DNA of 64,000 bases. Source: Caenorhabditis remanei (lineage: Eukaryota > Nematoda > Chromadorea > Rhabditida > Rhabditidae). The stretch spans positions 18,662,001 through 18,726,000 of the forward strand of contig NC_071331.1 of the NCBI RefSeq assembly GCF_010183535.1, given 5' to 3'. How positions within the stretch are numbered: the stretch's first letter is position 1; each line of letters starts with the position of its first letter. The translations under genes and the position numbers were made by a program. The notes below the pieces were generated by a model, which worked only from the letters and a program-made list of their open reading frames with translations, made no database searches and was not told the origin of the DNA. Positions 1 to 11,590 of the stretch are shown here, piece after piece.

Positions 1-59
1 CGTACTATATGTTTCCACAATTGCCCCCGCCCGGTTCGAGTAAAGACTGGATCTTCGAA

Positions 60-230
60 CCTAAGCCTAAGATCTAGAAGAATCCTAAGCCTAAGATTTA
101 GAAGAAGCCTAAGCCTAAGATCTAGAAGAAGCCTAAGCCTAAGATTTAGAAAAAAACCTAAGCCTGAGATTTAGAAGAAGCCTAAGCCTAAGATTCAGAA
201 GAAGCCTAAGCCTAAGATTAAGAGAACAAC
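60..230. repeat. Minisatellite with embedded telomere-like GCCTAA units
   Basis: About seven degenerate tandem copies, each roughly 23-25 bases. Each carries GCCTAAGCCTAAG followed by an AT-rich spacer such as ATCTAGAAGAA. GCCTAA is the reverse complement of the nematode telomere unit TTAGGC, so this is an interstitial telomere-like block interrupted by a regular spacer. No gene is visible in it. Confidence 0.85.
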
Positions 231-239
231 TAATCGATG

Positions 240-700
240 AGCCTGAAAATGTGGGGGAGGAATGTGGAACTACTACAAGTTTCCACAATCACCCCCCATA
301 GAGTTCACAATTGCCCCCCTATTTTTACATGGGGGGCAATTATGGAATCCTTATCAGAGTGGGGGGAGGAATGTGGAACTAGTCCATGTATCCATAATCA
401 CCCCCAATAGAGTTCACACATGACCTTTACTTACCCCTAATGGTCCTTACTTACCTCTAATGGCCCCTAATTGCCTCTAGAACCATACAGCAGTCTTCGA
501 TATATCGAAATAAATAATAAAAACGAACTGCTACTACGAACACGAGGGCCACGCGGTGCATTGAAAGGTCACGAATTTTTAAAACTGAATCGATAATGAA
601 AGGAAAATGGGGGGCCATTCCCTACCGTGCAGGTGGGGGGCAATTGTGATAGAGGTGGGGGGTGAATGTGAACGTATACCATATGATTGACTTCATCTAC
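240..700. repeat. Cluster of inverted GGGGGGCAATTGTG / CACAATTGCCCCCC repeats
   Basis: Several copies of a G-run followed by CAATTGTG, and its reverse complement, occur at about 20-30, 295-345, 405-420 and 605-680, together with shared words such as GGAGGAATGTGGAACTA. They look like fragments of one palindromic dispersed repeat. No convincing coding sequence lies here. Confidence 0.6.
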
Positions 701-951
701 AATAAAAAACACTAAACTAAAATATTTGAGTTGGAAGACGCAACAAGCAGTTTTGTAGATAGCTGCTTTCAAGTAGCGAAAACACTTAATGATATTCTGA
801 GAACAGACCGACTAGGCCTATCATGAGTAGACAACTCATCGTTCTATTTGACTCAGCGAGGAAAACAAGACACTGCGACCATACGAGGCTGATCTTTTAT
901 GATATAATTATGATGATGTTCTGAACATTTTACGAGTTATATAAGACCAAC

Positions 952-3900
952 CATTCAAGTAACGCATCGTCTCCTTGAAACCGTCGTCAACGCATTTTGT
1001 ATATTCTATTTGATTTTTTTTTGCTTTCAAACCGCAATAGTTAAGAATTAAAGCCTCGGTTGCTTCTGTAAAGTAATTGCAAGAATGTAATGTATTATCC
1101 TGTCACAATAGTTCACCTTTCAGTTTATTCTTGATATTCGATAGTGGTTCACCATTTCGACAGTCTGTTATGCTATCTTTCTGCCCACATACATCCGCGA
1201 ATTTCATCTTGACTTTTTCTGTAAAACATTTTAAAGTTATAAACCTTCTTATGGAGAAAAGTATTTTAAATTACAAACCGATAGCTGTTTTCAAAGGTGA
1301 TGTTTGAGCACCGTCATCTCCTTTCAAACATTTGTAGTACTCATTGGATGTTTTTTTATCGTTACAAACATTGGTGCCGGTTTGAAGGATTTCACCTGTA
1401 ACTTGTACTCACTTAAACGACTAAGCCGCTGAAGCTTCGTACCTATTTTGATTTCCCCGTCATCTTTGTCCGTAATTATCCGAAGAACATCAATTGGAGC
1501 GTGGACGGTAGCAGGAAGATTGCCTACTGAACACACAAGATTTAAACAAACCACAGAGAGACGGGGAACAAAAAAGTATCTTTAAAAAACTGACGTTTCG
1601 CTTCAACTCCCAGCTTGTCTCCATCAAAGTTCAAACACTCGTTGTAGGTGTCTTCTGGGTTCGCATTGAATTCCCGACAGAAGTTGATAAGAATGGCAAT
1701 CAAAGAATCTGCAAATTATGTAAACTATTCAATCTTCGTTTTCAATATTCACCTTTCAGTTGTTTTTCCACTTCAGTTTGACCATTTATCCGACAATCAT
1801 TGACTTTTGGTCTATCAACTTTTCCACAACTATCAGCTAGTTGTTGTGCGACATCCACTGAAATTGTAAACAATTAACTTCGAAACAAAAATTATTAATA
1901 AGAAATACCTTTCACTGTTGGCAGAGGTTTTACTTTTAAGCAGTTCAAGTATTCGTCACGAGATTTGGAATTGGCGGTTTTGCACGAATCCGCCTCTTTT
2001 TTCAAAATCTCTCCTTGAAAATTAATAGTGATTTTTAACCGGGAGAGTACTTAAATCGCCTACCTATTTTGATCTCGCCTTTCATAAACTGGGAAAGAGG
2101 AATCTCATCAAGAAGTTTGAAAGGAAGAACAAATTCTGAAATTAACTTCCGTCTGAAGATATACATTATTGGATTTTCTTACCTCTCGAGAGTTCACTCG
2201 CTTTAGAAGTTTTCTGACAGTCATCATAGTCCATTTGCCACTTGTACTTTGAAGATTCACCTTCGCAGAATGTTAAGATAAGTGAGATGATTGCCGCTGA
2301 AAAACTTGAAATATCATTTATTTTTATCAAGAACAGACTAACATCTAATAAGACCCTGAAAATGTTTTTCGCCTTCCTTCCGACAAATTCTTTCCTTTAA
2401 CTGAATCTTAGCACAATGATTTGTCAGTTGATTTGAAATGTCATCTGGAATGAGTATATTAAAGTTTAAATCCCGAATATTCACCAACTCATTGCAGTTT
2501 TCCAAGGATCGCTTTGCGAACTACCCAAGCAACTTGTAAAATCATCGGTCTTTTTGCCTTTGCTTTTCTCCAAACAGCCTTTTAAATTCGCTTCAACAAT
2601 CGATCCTACAAAACATAATTGTCAAACTTGTCATAACGAAACAAGCATTACCAATTGTAATTTTACCATACAAATCTTTCGTTACAATGGACTTCAAAGG
2701 GATCGGCTTTTTGAAAGAGATCGTCGGAGCAGGAAGTGTAATATCTGCAAATGAATGTTATTTCAAGTTCACAGTTTACAAGAAATGCATATAAATATTA
2801 TGTAGCTAGATGTAGCGTACTACATAAAAGTTGAAAACTGAACGTTAGCGTATTTAACACAAACTATGAAATTTCGAAATACAACAAACCCGCAGAAATC
2901 CTATTCCCCGTCTTCGTCAAACAAGACTGATATTCTCTCTCCTTTTTAATATTTTCACCGCAATAGTTGTCCAGAACGGCAGAAATCGCCTCTGTAATTT
3001 AAAAAAAAACATTGATTGACGAGAAAAAGATAATTAACCCTTCAGCTTCGTTTCAACCGCTACTTCTCCATCTATTCTGCAATTTTCTTCCTCGGAAGAT
3101 TCTGATTTGCAATGGGCAGCAAGTTTAGTAGCTATATTTTCTGGAATGAAAATGTGAAATCACAAGTAGTTTTGTAACCAAACTAACTCCTAATAACAGC
3201 CGAATCCAGCTCTCCTTTCAAGCAGTCAATAAATTTATCGATACTTTGCTGTTTCTTGCATTTATCGGCTGCCGTCCCGATTTCAGTTCCTGAAAGAATA
3301 TTTGAGGACAAATAAAGATTATAAAGATTAAAAATTCCTCACCAACATCAACTTCGCCGTATTTTTTATCCGTTTTGAAAGTGTTGAGTGGAACTGCTTT
3401 ATATTGAGAGAAAATATCGAAATCTGAAAATCGAAACTGAACAGAAAACACAAGAATTAACAACCTTTCGACACTTCGTCTTGTATACTTGCTTTCGCAT
3501 TATCACATGTTGGACTTTTATCTTTGTTGGCGCAGAAGATGATCACAATGTTCGCAGCAGCAGCTGTAAACTAGGAATAGTTATTTTTCAACTAAAGTTG
3601 AAGAACGAACCATCCAGTAGTTGTTTAATATAACCGACTACTTTTTCTCTGCATTCAACTTTATCTTTCGCGTCATTTTTACAAAAATTTCCTACTAACA
3701 TTGCGATTTTATCTGAAAAATTGTTTACTTCAGTTATGGAATATGAAATCTAGGAAAAAGATATAAACCTCTGGCAACATTCAACGGGGATTTTTCGTTT
3801 CCACTTTTGAAACATTTCAAGAACTGATCGATTTTGTCGTTTTTGTCGTAACAATTATCGAAGTGCTTCGCAAGAATGAAACCTGAAATACTGTGTCATT

Positions 3901-4735
3901 TAAAACAAAAACTCATGAAATGTTTCTCACCAATTTTGTGGCCCCCGTAATTATTAGCCGTCACATCTGCAAGAGGCGCAGAGACTGGGAAAGCGAATGG
4001 GACGTAACCGAGAACTTCTGAAAATCCACATAATTTAAAAAGCTTATTTCGAGAAGAAAACCAACTATTCAATATTTGATCTTTGCATTTTTGTAGCTCA
4101 GCACCAGCACACTTATTATTGACCATCATTATGTTTTCGAATTTTTCTGAAAAACTGGAAATATTTAAAGACTAATTCTTACAAGGACACTGACTTTCTG
4201 CTGATGCTTGAGCTTCCGTGATGCACTTATCGACTTCTTTCGACGACTTTGTTTGGCACTTCTTGTATTCGTTGATAAGAAAGTTTTCTGAATAAACGAA
4301 AAACTATTGTCATGTTTTTATTTCACTTTCAATCTCACCAAGAGTGGTTTGCATTTCTTTGACATCATCAGCTGTCAAGGTGGGACCATTGGACAATTTT
4401 CTCACCGGTTTGTTTTTCAGTTGTCTTTTTACTCTCGAAGAATCTGTTAAAACTTTTTCTTGACGATCGTTTCGGCTTGCGATATCTTTTTCTATTTCCG
4501 GTAGCGATTTCTTCCAGGGTGTTCTAGCATGTTTTTTGACTTCTTCTGTATCACCGATGACGACTTCAGAATTCTTTGGTTTCATTATTGCGATATCTTC
4601 AGTCTTCATCGGTTCCACCCGTTTCGAACGAACATCTCTTGGCGATTGCTCCGAACTGTCGGCTGCTTTAACATGTTCAGTTATGAACGAGCTAAAAACA
4701 ACGAAAAAAACTATAAATCCAGCCAACTTCCTCAT
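952..4735 (-). CDS. Secreted protein of repeated Cys-rich four-exon modules (paralogue of 19621-29677); 3' end uncertain
   Basis: I do not recognise the family. The start at 4735 gives a signal peptide (MRKLAGFIVFFVVFSSF), then a basic linker. Exons on the minus strand: 4339-4735, 4195-4287, 4066-4146, 3931-4017, 3769-3882, 3611-3712, 3465-3563, 3343-3423, 3188-3289, 3039-3140, 2890-2991, 2652-2744, 2489-2605, 2355-2444, 2183-2296, 2064-2135, 1909-2013, 1753-1857, 1595-1708, 1443-1526, 1279-1395, 1117-1218, 952-1065. From 3882 down they repeat as A-B-C-D modules of about 130 residues. A has a GEIL-like start and two Cys. B has Cys-x7-10-Cys. C has an FC...C pattern. D ends in GEIKIG. Five modules are visible and every junction is phase 1. 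After 952 the pattern is lost: a short exon 853-920 could end the protein, with no membrane segment, next to the terminal repeats. The donor of exon 2 was chosen to avoid a stop at the junction. It is a sequence-related inverted partner of the 19.6-29.7 kb gene. Confidence 0.75.
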
Positions 4736-5807
4736 CTAAACGACACTGCAAATGAGCATATTGATTATAAATGATTATTTCGAGAGAAGTTGAGTAAGCA
4801 GTAAGAGGTCTCTTAATTGTAAGAGGAACAATGCGAAATATTGTTTATTGAGAACTAAAAATGAGAAATACGAGTTTTTGCATGAATAATGTTCTGTCTC
4901 GAAAGGTCACAAATTGTGGAAGATGAGCCATGCGATTAATGACTGCCATTTGGATAACAATAAACACCACAAAAGTTTCATCAAAAATAAGCATGAAAAA
5001 TTCCTCGAAAAAATATTATTTAGCTGAAAAATATAAAAAGTAAACACGTTGCGTAGTCGTCTAATATTGAAACGTGGAAGCCCCGAGATTACGGTACACA
5101 CCAGTGCCACGTGTACTTTTCTGCAAACACCACACATATATTCTCGCTTTCGTCCATTTTTCTGTGAACTGCAAGAAACGTGAAGCGGATTTTTTCACGT
5201 TTTAATTCAATTCTTTTATTGTATGCACAGAAAATCCAGTATTTTCAGGTTTTCAGACGTCGCAATGAATGAAAATAGGTCCCATGGATCCCATCAATCA
5301 GAATTGTGTAAATATGAATTCTCCATCTTATGGAAAACCGATTTTCAAAAAATAGAGAATTTCAGCTATTTCAGCTAATATTTTATTTTCTGAAAATTTT
5401 AACAGTTTTAGGGAATCGTCAAATACATTTTGTGCAATTTCTGTTCGAAGATGTTTTTGCACACATGTTCATATCCGATTGAACTAGTGGTCATTTAGTA
5501 CTACTAACTAGTGTTTCATGAATGGATGTGTACGAATACTAATGGGGTCAGAGAAGATATGAAATGAGGAAAATTCTGAAAAAAAATGAGCCGATGGGGG
5601 AGTACTAGGAAATATTAATGCTACCAGTGCTAGGAATTCTAATACGCTGGTGCACCTTCTCCGCGTTTCCATATCCCTGAGATCTCCTCGATTTCCAAAT
5701 CTCCACTACCGACCTCTGCTACTTAATTTGTACTTTTGGAAATGAAAATAAAATGCCGACATTGTGACAGAGATGAGGACAAACCCCACATGCGTTTTAT
5801 AATAAGA
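4736..5807. other. Intergenic, AT-rich
   Basis: This is the upstream region of the minus-strand Cys-repeat gene. It is AT-rich, with no ORF having splice signals or protein-like composition. I see nothing I can name in it. Confidence 0.5.
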
Positions 5808-5819
5808 ATGATGTTTTTC

Positions 5820-6201
5820 AGACTTGCAAAATATCGGCCCGGCCCGGCTCGGCCCGTCGGCCCGGCCCGGGCCGGTAGAGAAAGTTGCCGGCCCGGCCCG
5901 GCCCGGTCGGCCCGGAGTCAAAAAATGAGCACAATTTTTTCACAAAATTTTTCGAAATTTTTTGAAATTTTCATCAAAAATAGTCAAAAATCCTATGTAC
6001 ACTTGAGTTTTATCGATATGTAAAAACATAGTCGAAAATTCGACTTTTTTGCGAAAAAATCAAAAAAAATTCAAATTTTCAAATTTTTGTACTGTGACCC
6101 GGGCCGACCGGGCCGGGCCGGGCCAGGCCGGGCCGGGCCGGGCCGGGCCGGGCCGGTGAAAATTCTCAAATCGGCCCGGCCCGGCCCGGCCCGTTGCAAG
6201 T
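5820..6201. mobile_element. Palindromic GGCCCG-rich element with 12-bp flanking direct repeats
   Basis: Two arms made of tandem CGGCCCGGCC units (about 5834-5913 and 6096-6193) face each other around an AT-rich centre with TTTTTCGAAATTTT-like runs. The ends carry the inverted word ACTTGCAA / TTGCAAGT. The 12-mer ATGATGTTTTTC occurs directly before (5808-5819) and directly after (6202-6213), which looks like a target-site duplication. It is non-autonomous, with no transposase. Long Gly/Pro/Ala/Arg ORFs here are artefacts of the repeat. Confidence 0.75.
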
Positions 6202-6570
6202 ATGATGTTTTTCTGATTCTCCAGAAATTTTTTACTGAAAAAGAAGAGACTGCACATGAAGGCATCAAGTAAATCAGATGATAATACTTGAATCCCTTTT
6301 TCGGAGAAAAAAAACGCTTGAAAAATCAAAGTCCGAAGATGAAAGATTCGATCATAATCTGTAAAAATTCTTATTTCATTCGTAAATTTATTGAATTGCA
6401 CGAAAAAAGAAGATAAACCGTGATCTTTTAAATATTTTCCACGTGAACTCCCATCGCCGCCGGTGGAATGTGCCGCCCATCTTGTCTGTCGCTTTATCCG
6501 ACTGATAACAACAGTTCCGCCAATTTCAAGAGTTCCGAATCCTACATATTGCAAGACGTGCAAGATAATT

Positions 6571-7594
6571 ATGTTCAATATGAACTCAATGCTTCTCCTG
6601 CTCTCTTCTCTACTTATTCTCCAAGGTGTCAGCGGAGATAAGACTTGCAGTGGAAATGAGGTTCAAGATCTGGATAATGGTTGCACTAAGATTGATAAGT
6701 CGCCGTTGGTTTTCCGAGGAAATCTCGATGGTGAGTTCTATTTTCCAGTATGAACCTAAACTTTTATCTGAAAACTGCTCAAATTTTCAGAAAAAATGGT
6801 CAGAGAAAAAGTTCAAAGTATCAAATATATAGCCTCTGGAATTGAAGTGATTGAAACTGATCTCGAGACGTTCGATTATTTAAAACACGTTGAGAGGATT
6901 CAAAATTCGAATGGTCCTGCAATGCTATTCAAGAAGAATAAAAATTTGAAACGACTGAATTTCACCTCTCTTGGAGAGTTGAAAGGCAAGGATAAGGAGA
7001 AGGTAAGAAATTCAAACTTTCAAAAAAATCAAAACGAAACTTTTCTATTTCAGGATATCGTTTTCGAAAACGACAACTTCGTTCAGGCATTTAGCAAGGA
7101 AACCGATTCGTAAGTTTCATTAGTTACACATTCAAAAATAATTCTGTGATAAAGGAATTAGAAAACAAAAACCTATTTTCAGGTTCGATGACTTCATGAA
7201 ATTGGAACTGATTGCCCGTAAAAGCCATTTGCGGAACAAAGTTTGTTCCAATGAGTTCTATCAGTTCATCAACAAAAAAGAAAGTTCCGACTCGAAGACC
7301 ACATGGGCAATCATCATTACTGTAATCGCGTCATTTTTCGCAATCGCGGACTTGTTTTTCACGTGGATTTTTGTGACATCATATCTTGAATTTCGTAAAG
7401 AGTGTCGAGAGACGAAGAAACTAATCAAGATGAAGACTGATGTGCCGGTTGGAATAAACATCGGACCGCCACAAACGCCAGCGAGTGGAACCACGACACC
7501 GTCCGCCATCACGACACCGTCCGCCATCACGACACCGTCCGCCACCACGACACCTCCCGCCACTATCAAAACACCAAAAGACAAGTGTAAGTAA
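6571..7594 (+). CDS. Receptor L-domain (irld-like) single-pass membrane protein
   Basis: Exons 6571-6730, 6791-7002, 7054-7109 and 7183-7594 join in frame to about 279 residues. The product has a signal peptide (MNSMLLLLSSLLILQGVSG), then a Cys pair and the pattern NGCTKIDKSPLVF. A second stretch (VEVIETDLETFDYLKHVERI, then GPAMLFKKNKNLKRLNF) matches the beta-helix repeats of insulin/EGF-receptor L domains, which are expanded in nematodes as irld genes. Next come one membrane segment near residue 175 (WAIIITVIASFFAIADLFF) and a cytosolic tail with a TTPSAI repeat encoded by an 18-base tandem repeat (about 7494-7555). There is only one short L domain, so it may act as a truncated or decoy-like receptor; this is inference. 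An AATAAA lies near 7652. The paralogue at 16700-17564 is broken. Confidence 0.8.
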
Positions 7595-7827
7595 AACACA
7601 ACTGTTTCTTTGTAATTTGTCTTTATTGTAATTGGTTTTCGATTAATGGTTAGAATAAATGTTTTCGGCTATTCTGAGAATGACTGAAGACAGATTCCAT
7701 TTAAAAAAAAGAGCGGGGCTTTGGACAATCAACTCGTTTTCCGCGGCTACTTTTATTTCCTTTCTGGTTTGTCCACAAGTAAATGACTCGGTATCCAACC
7801 TCCAAAAATGATCCGTTTAGTCACTTG

Positions 7828-8028
7828 CAAGGCTGTCAAAAAGGCCGTGGGGCGATTTTATATCTCAGTTCCCAGCCATGGAAAATTTTCGCTTCTTCAG
7901 GCGGCCTTGTAGAGGACCAAAAGATTAGTCGATATGCAAAAATTCAGCCCATTTGGTTAATCCGCGGCCGCGACGGCCCTGAAAGCCGAGGGCCGCGGCC
8001 GGCCGCGGCCGGCCGTGCGACAGCCTTG
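7828..8028. mobile_element. Short hAT-like MITE with 8-bp target duplication
   Basis: The element begins CAAGGCTGTC and ends GACAGCCTTG (10-bp perfect inverted ends). The 8-mer GTCACTTG flanks it on both sides (7820-7827 and 8029-8036). The interior holds GGCCGCGGCC palindromes and no ORF of note. An 8-bp duplication is typical of the hAT superfamily, so a hAT-type non-autonomous element is the likely class. Confidence 0.8.
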
Positions 8029-8036
8029 GTCACTTG

Positions 8037-8641
8037 TATCATCATTTGGAAAACAATGCAGAAGAGAATCCGGTGAGAATTCTAGCGAGAAGAGATTTGG
8101 GAAACTCGCAGAGAGTTTAAACTTTCTATGGCCTGAATTAAACGGAAACAAGCTTTTTTCCGACTTTGACATGTGGAACTGTGTGTATGATCTGATAAAA
8201 CGTTTTATAGTTTCACATTAACTATAATAAATCCCCGATAGAAAAAACCGGAGGTCTAGGTAAAACACCAAAAAAACATGAAATTGTTCAAAAACTGGAA
8301 GGAGAAACTATCACATGAGAGTAGAGCACAATTGTGTTTTGTCGTTGAGATCACCGATATTTAGACAGGAAAATTAGAAAAACGGGTAGACATGCTGATA
8401 ATAAAGACAAACCAGAAAGCAATGAAAGGCACCGAGGAAGTTAGAATGAAGAATTGAAGACACTAGCGAAGAAATTAAACCCAGAAAAAAATAAAATTGA
8501 TACATGAGTAAGCGAATTATGCACGAGATGATGAAGATGCTCCGACTGGTTCGAGTCCCAGCTGCTCTAGCTCGAAATCCAGATCCATTGAGCTACGATC
8601 CATCTGAAATTTCGTTTTATGAATCAATTCAATTTTTCTCT
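8037..8641. other. Intergenic; 3' flank of the minus-strand membrane-protein gene
   Basis: AT-rich sequence between the hAT-like element and the stop codon of the minus-strand gene. A TTCGAGTCC word near 8550 recalls a tRNA T-loop, but no cloverleaf can be built around it. I see no further feature. Confidence 0.5.
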
Positions 8642-11590
8642 TTAGAGAACCTCATCCTCATCAATCAGATCATCATCATCAAGAACATCTTGAGCTGTTA
8701 AGGAAATGTATTCTCCACCCGCAGAATTACTGATTCCCGTTGTCAATGGACCACTAGAATTATCCAAAATCTCTTTAAGCCGTTTTGATTTTTGAAGCAT
8801 TCGTGTCGCATAGAATAACAAAATTCCAATTGACACAGTTAGAATGAACGTGAAAATATGATCAAGTCCATTGAAAACTGGTTCGAGAGCAAAGAGACAT
8901 GCAAATGCACGACCAACGATCCAAGCTATCAGGAAATAGGCCAGTTGAACGGTCGAACGAACTGACAGGAAAATCTGGAAATCGGAGATATAAATATGTT
9001 ATGAATGTTGATACTCTCACCTCAACAACTAAGAATAATGAAATCCAAAGGGAGTACAATCCACAAATCGATAGAATCATTCCAAACTGCGAAGTAGATG
9101 CGAAAAGGAGGATTAGTTCTCCGACTGCAGTGAACAGAAATGAGATAATAACAGCTTCAATACTTCCGATTCGGCGACCACTGAAAATTATTTCATTTAA
9201 AGGGATATAGACAAAATACAGCTTTCTTGAAATCAAACTTACGCAAAAACGATTATCAACGATGTCACCATAACAAATACACAGACAAGGATGTGTTCGG
9301 AAAAAGCAGTCGGTTGATTAGATGAGTGGAAGTGTTTCAATTCTGAAAAGTTTTTAAAAATTGAGTTTCAGTTCTCATAATTTAACTCACGCTGCACGAA
9401 TCCAATAATAGTCTGTGTTGCAGCAATTAATATTCTCAGTCTCATTCCTAATCCAACCACTGAATCAGTTTCCAACTTTTTGACTTTTACATCTGGTTTT
9501 AATCCACATGGAAGACAACACAATATATATGAAACAATGTAAATTATAACGCCAAAAGATGCAAATGTTTTCACAAATGAAGACGTTGTTTCCTCTGCGG
9601 ATGCAACATTTCCAGTCAAGAAGAGACTATCGGATGGACAGTTCGCTGGATATGGTGGGGATTCGATGGCAAGGCTGGATCTGAAAATATGCATTTAGAT
9701 TTTTTGTTTCTCTTGGTATCTATGTTCACCATTTTTCAATTCTAAAGACTATTATCTCGAAGTTCAATTATTTATTTTCATACTCCACGATGTAAACCGA
9801 CAGGTTTCAGCAGCTATACAAACAGAAAACTTGCAACGAACTGTGCCTATGACTAATCAATCATTACAGAACTACAGATAATCAGAGTTTCTTAATCAAA
9901 AATCAAAAAAAAAAACTCACGGCGGTTCTCTCCTTCTTGCATCCTCTTTACTATCCCTTGTCTTCACATCAACAGTTATCGTTTCAGTCGTTGAGGGGGA
10001 TTCTGTAGTCGTCGTCACGGCTTCTGCGGTAGTTGTAGCTTCATTAGCTGTAGTTGAAGGTGTCGTCGTTGTGGTGGTAGTAGATGTCGTCGTTGTACTT
10101 GAAGACGTTGTGGACGTTTCCATGGAATCCGTCGAATTTCCAGTGGATCCATCAACTACGTCCTTCTGTTTCAACTCAACTTCCTTCTCCTTTTCAGCAT
10201 TCATTTCAGTTTTTGTCTTCAACTTTTGGATGGTTCCAGTGGCTACTTCGGGTCTGAAACAAATGATTATATGATGTATTCTTTTTGAAAACGTTACTTT
10301 TTTATAGCAGAGTCATCGGTAACATTCTCTGTTTTATGTGTTGAGTTATCAACGACTGCTGCAAATGGAAGTAGTGTTTTTTCATCTTCCACGGCCCGTT
10401 TCAGACGAGATACTGTATCTTGGATAGATCTAGTTACTATACTCATATCGGCGAGGGAGCTTGTCGCATCTATAATCATACAAAAATATGAATTCAACTG
10501 GAATAGTTATAAAACTTACCAGAAAATGTTGTTGTCTTCACAGTCATTGCCAGAAGACCTCCAGCAGAGAAAATAAACAATAATATGAGTAATTTTCGTG
10601 GCTGTTTCCTCCAGAATGCGAACCAAACAAGTGCTCCGCCATATAATGTCGCTCCGACGAAGAATCCGCGAATTGCAAAAAGAAATGAGAAGCTGGAGGC
10701 AAGAAAAAGGTTGACGAGTAGTGTGAGAAGTACGGAAAACAGGAAGAGCATCAGGTTTGAACGAGACGATGTAAGCTTGGCTGAAAATGTAGTCTTTGAA
10801 AACAGATATTTTTTTAAACTTTGAATTTTCCGACAGGAAATGGATTTCTTTACTTTCAAGCACATATAACATGAAACATTACGAAGAGAACTTGTCTATT
10901 CACGGACGCAATTCAACGAATTTTTAAGGTAGAAAAATGCAAAAAATGCATTATACTTGATTCTAACAATAGAAAAACATGTATTAAACTTCTTTTGTTT
11001 AATAGGGTCATTCACCTCCGGAAAAAAAGTTTTTTCCGGGGGTGAAAAACCCCATAATTGTCGCAAACATTAAATTAATTTTTTTGTAATCTTTAAATAA
11101 CTCACCCGTCCAGGCTCCACAGAACATTCCGATACAAGTCCAAAGACATGCAATGACTTCGTGTCGAACTGAACATACTGATAAACTGCTGGATGTACTA
11201 ACAAGGCCGGCGGTTAGAAATAGTATTAACAGGATAATAAATCGAATAGTTTGATTATCTGCTCTCCCTCGAATCAGCGATGCATTTTGACGTTTGTTGG
11301 AGGAGAGAAGATTGTTCTGGAACCATATTCACTTAAAATTTGAATATCGGAGGGATTATACTCTATCAAAAAGCATATCTTCATCCTCATCGTCGTCATC
11401 TGATATAGACGCCGTTAGCTTTACATCCACAAATTTCTTATCTATTGGTGCTGTATCTCGTTTGGGACTCCGTTCGTGTGAATCCAGAACTGAAAAACAT
11501 AACGCGTTCGGGCTTTCAAATTTCATATTTTCTTTCGTCTGACTCACTTCCCAGCTGAGATAGAATATGCGAATCGTCATGAAAACTCAT
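8642..11590 (-). CDS. Multi-pass membrane protein with a Thr-rich loop, family not recognised
   Basis: Ten exons on the minus strand join without any frame conflict to 676 residues: 11548-11590, 11362-11489, 11106-11316, 10520-10780, 10298-10469, 9921-10253, 9391-9680, 9243-9342, 9021-9180, 8642-8974. The ATG at 11590 was chosen because an in-frame TGA lies just upstream. Order of features: acidic cytosolic N-terminus (ISDDDDEDED); about five hydrophobic segments (FIILLILFLTAGLV, LMLFLFSVLLTLLVNLFL and following); a hydrophilic loop of about 170 residues containing a Thr-rich, mucin-like tract; a further Cys-containing ectodomain (YPANCPSDS); five or six more membrane segments; and an acidic tail (DDDDLIDEDE). 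The Thr tract implies an O-glycosylated extracellular loop. I cannot assign a function. It diverges from the zinc-finger gene at 13388. Confidence 0.8.

Noticed and set aside
5706..6578. Long Gly/Pro/Ala/Arg reading frames on both strands
   Set aside because: They arise from the GGCCCG palindromic repeat and occur on both strands with no splice or start context.
8540..8580. Possible tRNA from TTCGAGTCCC
   Set aside because: No acceptor or anticodon stem can be formed around the T-loop-like word.
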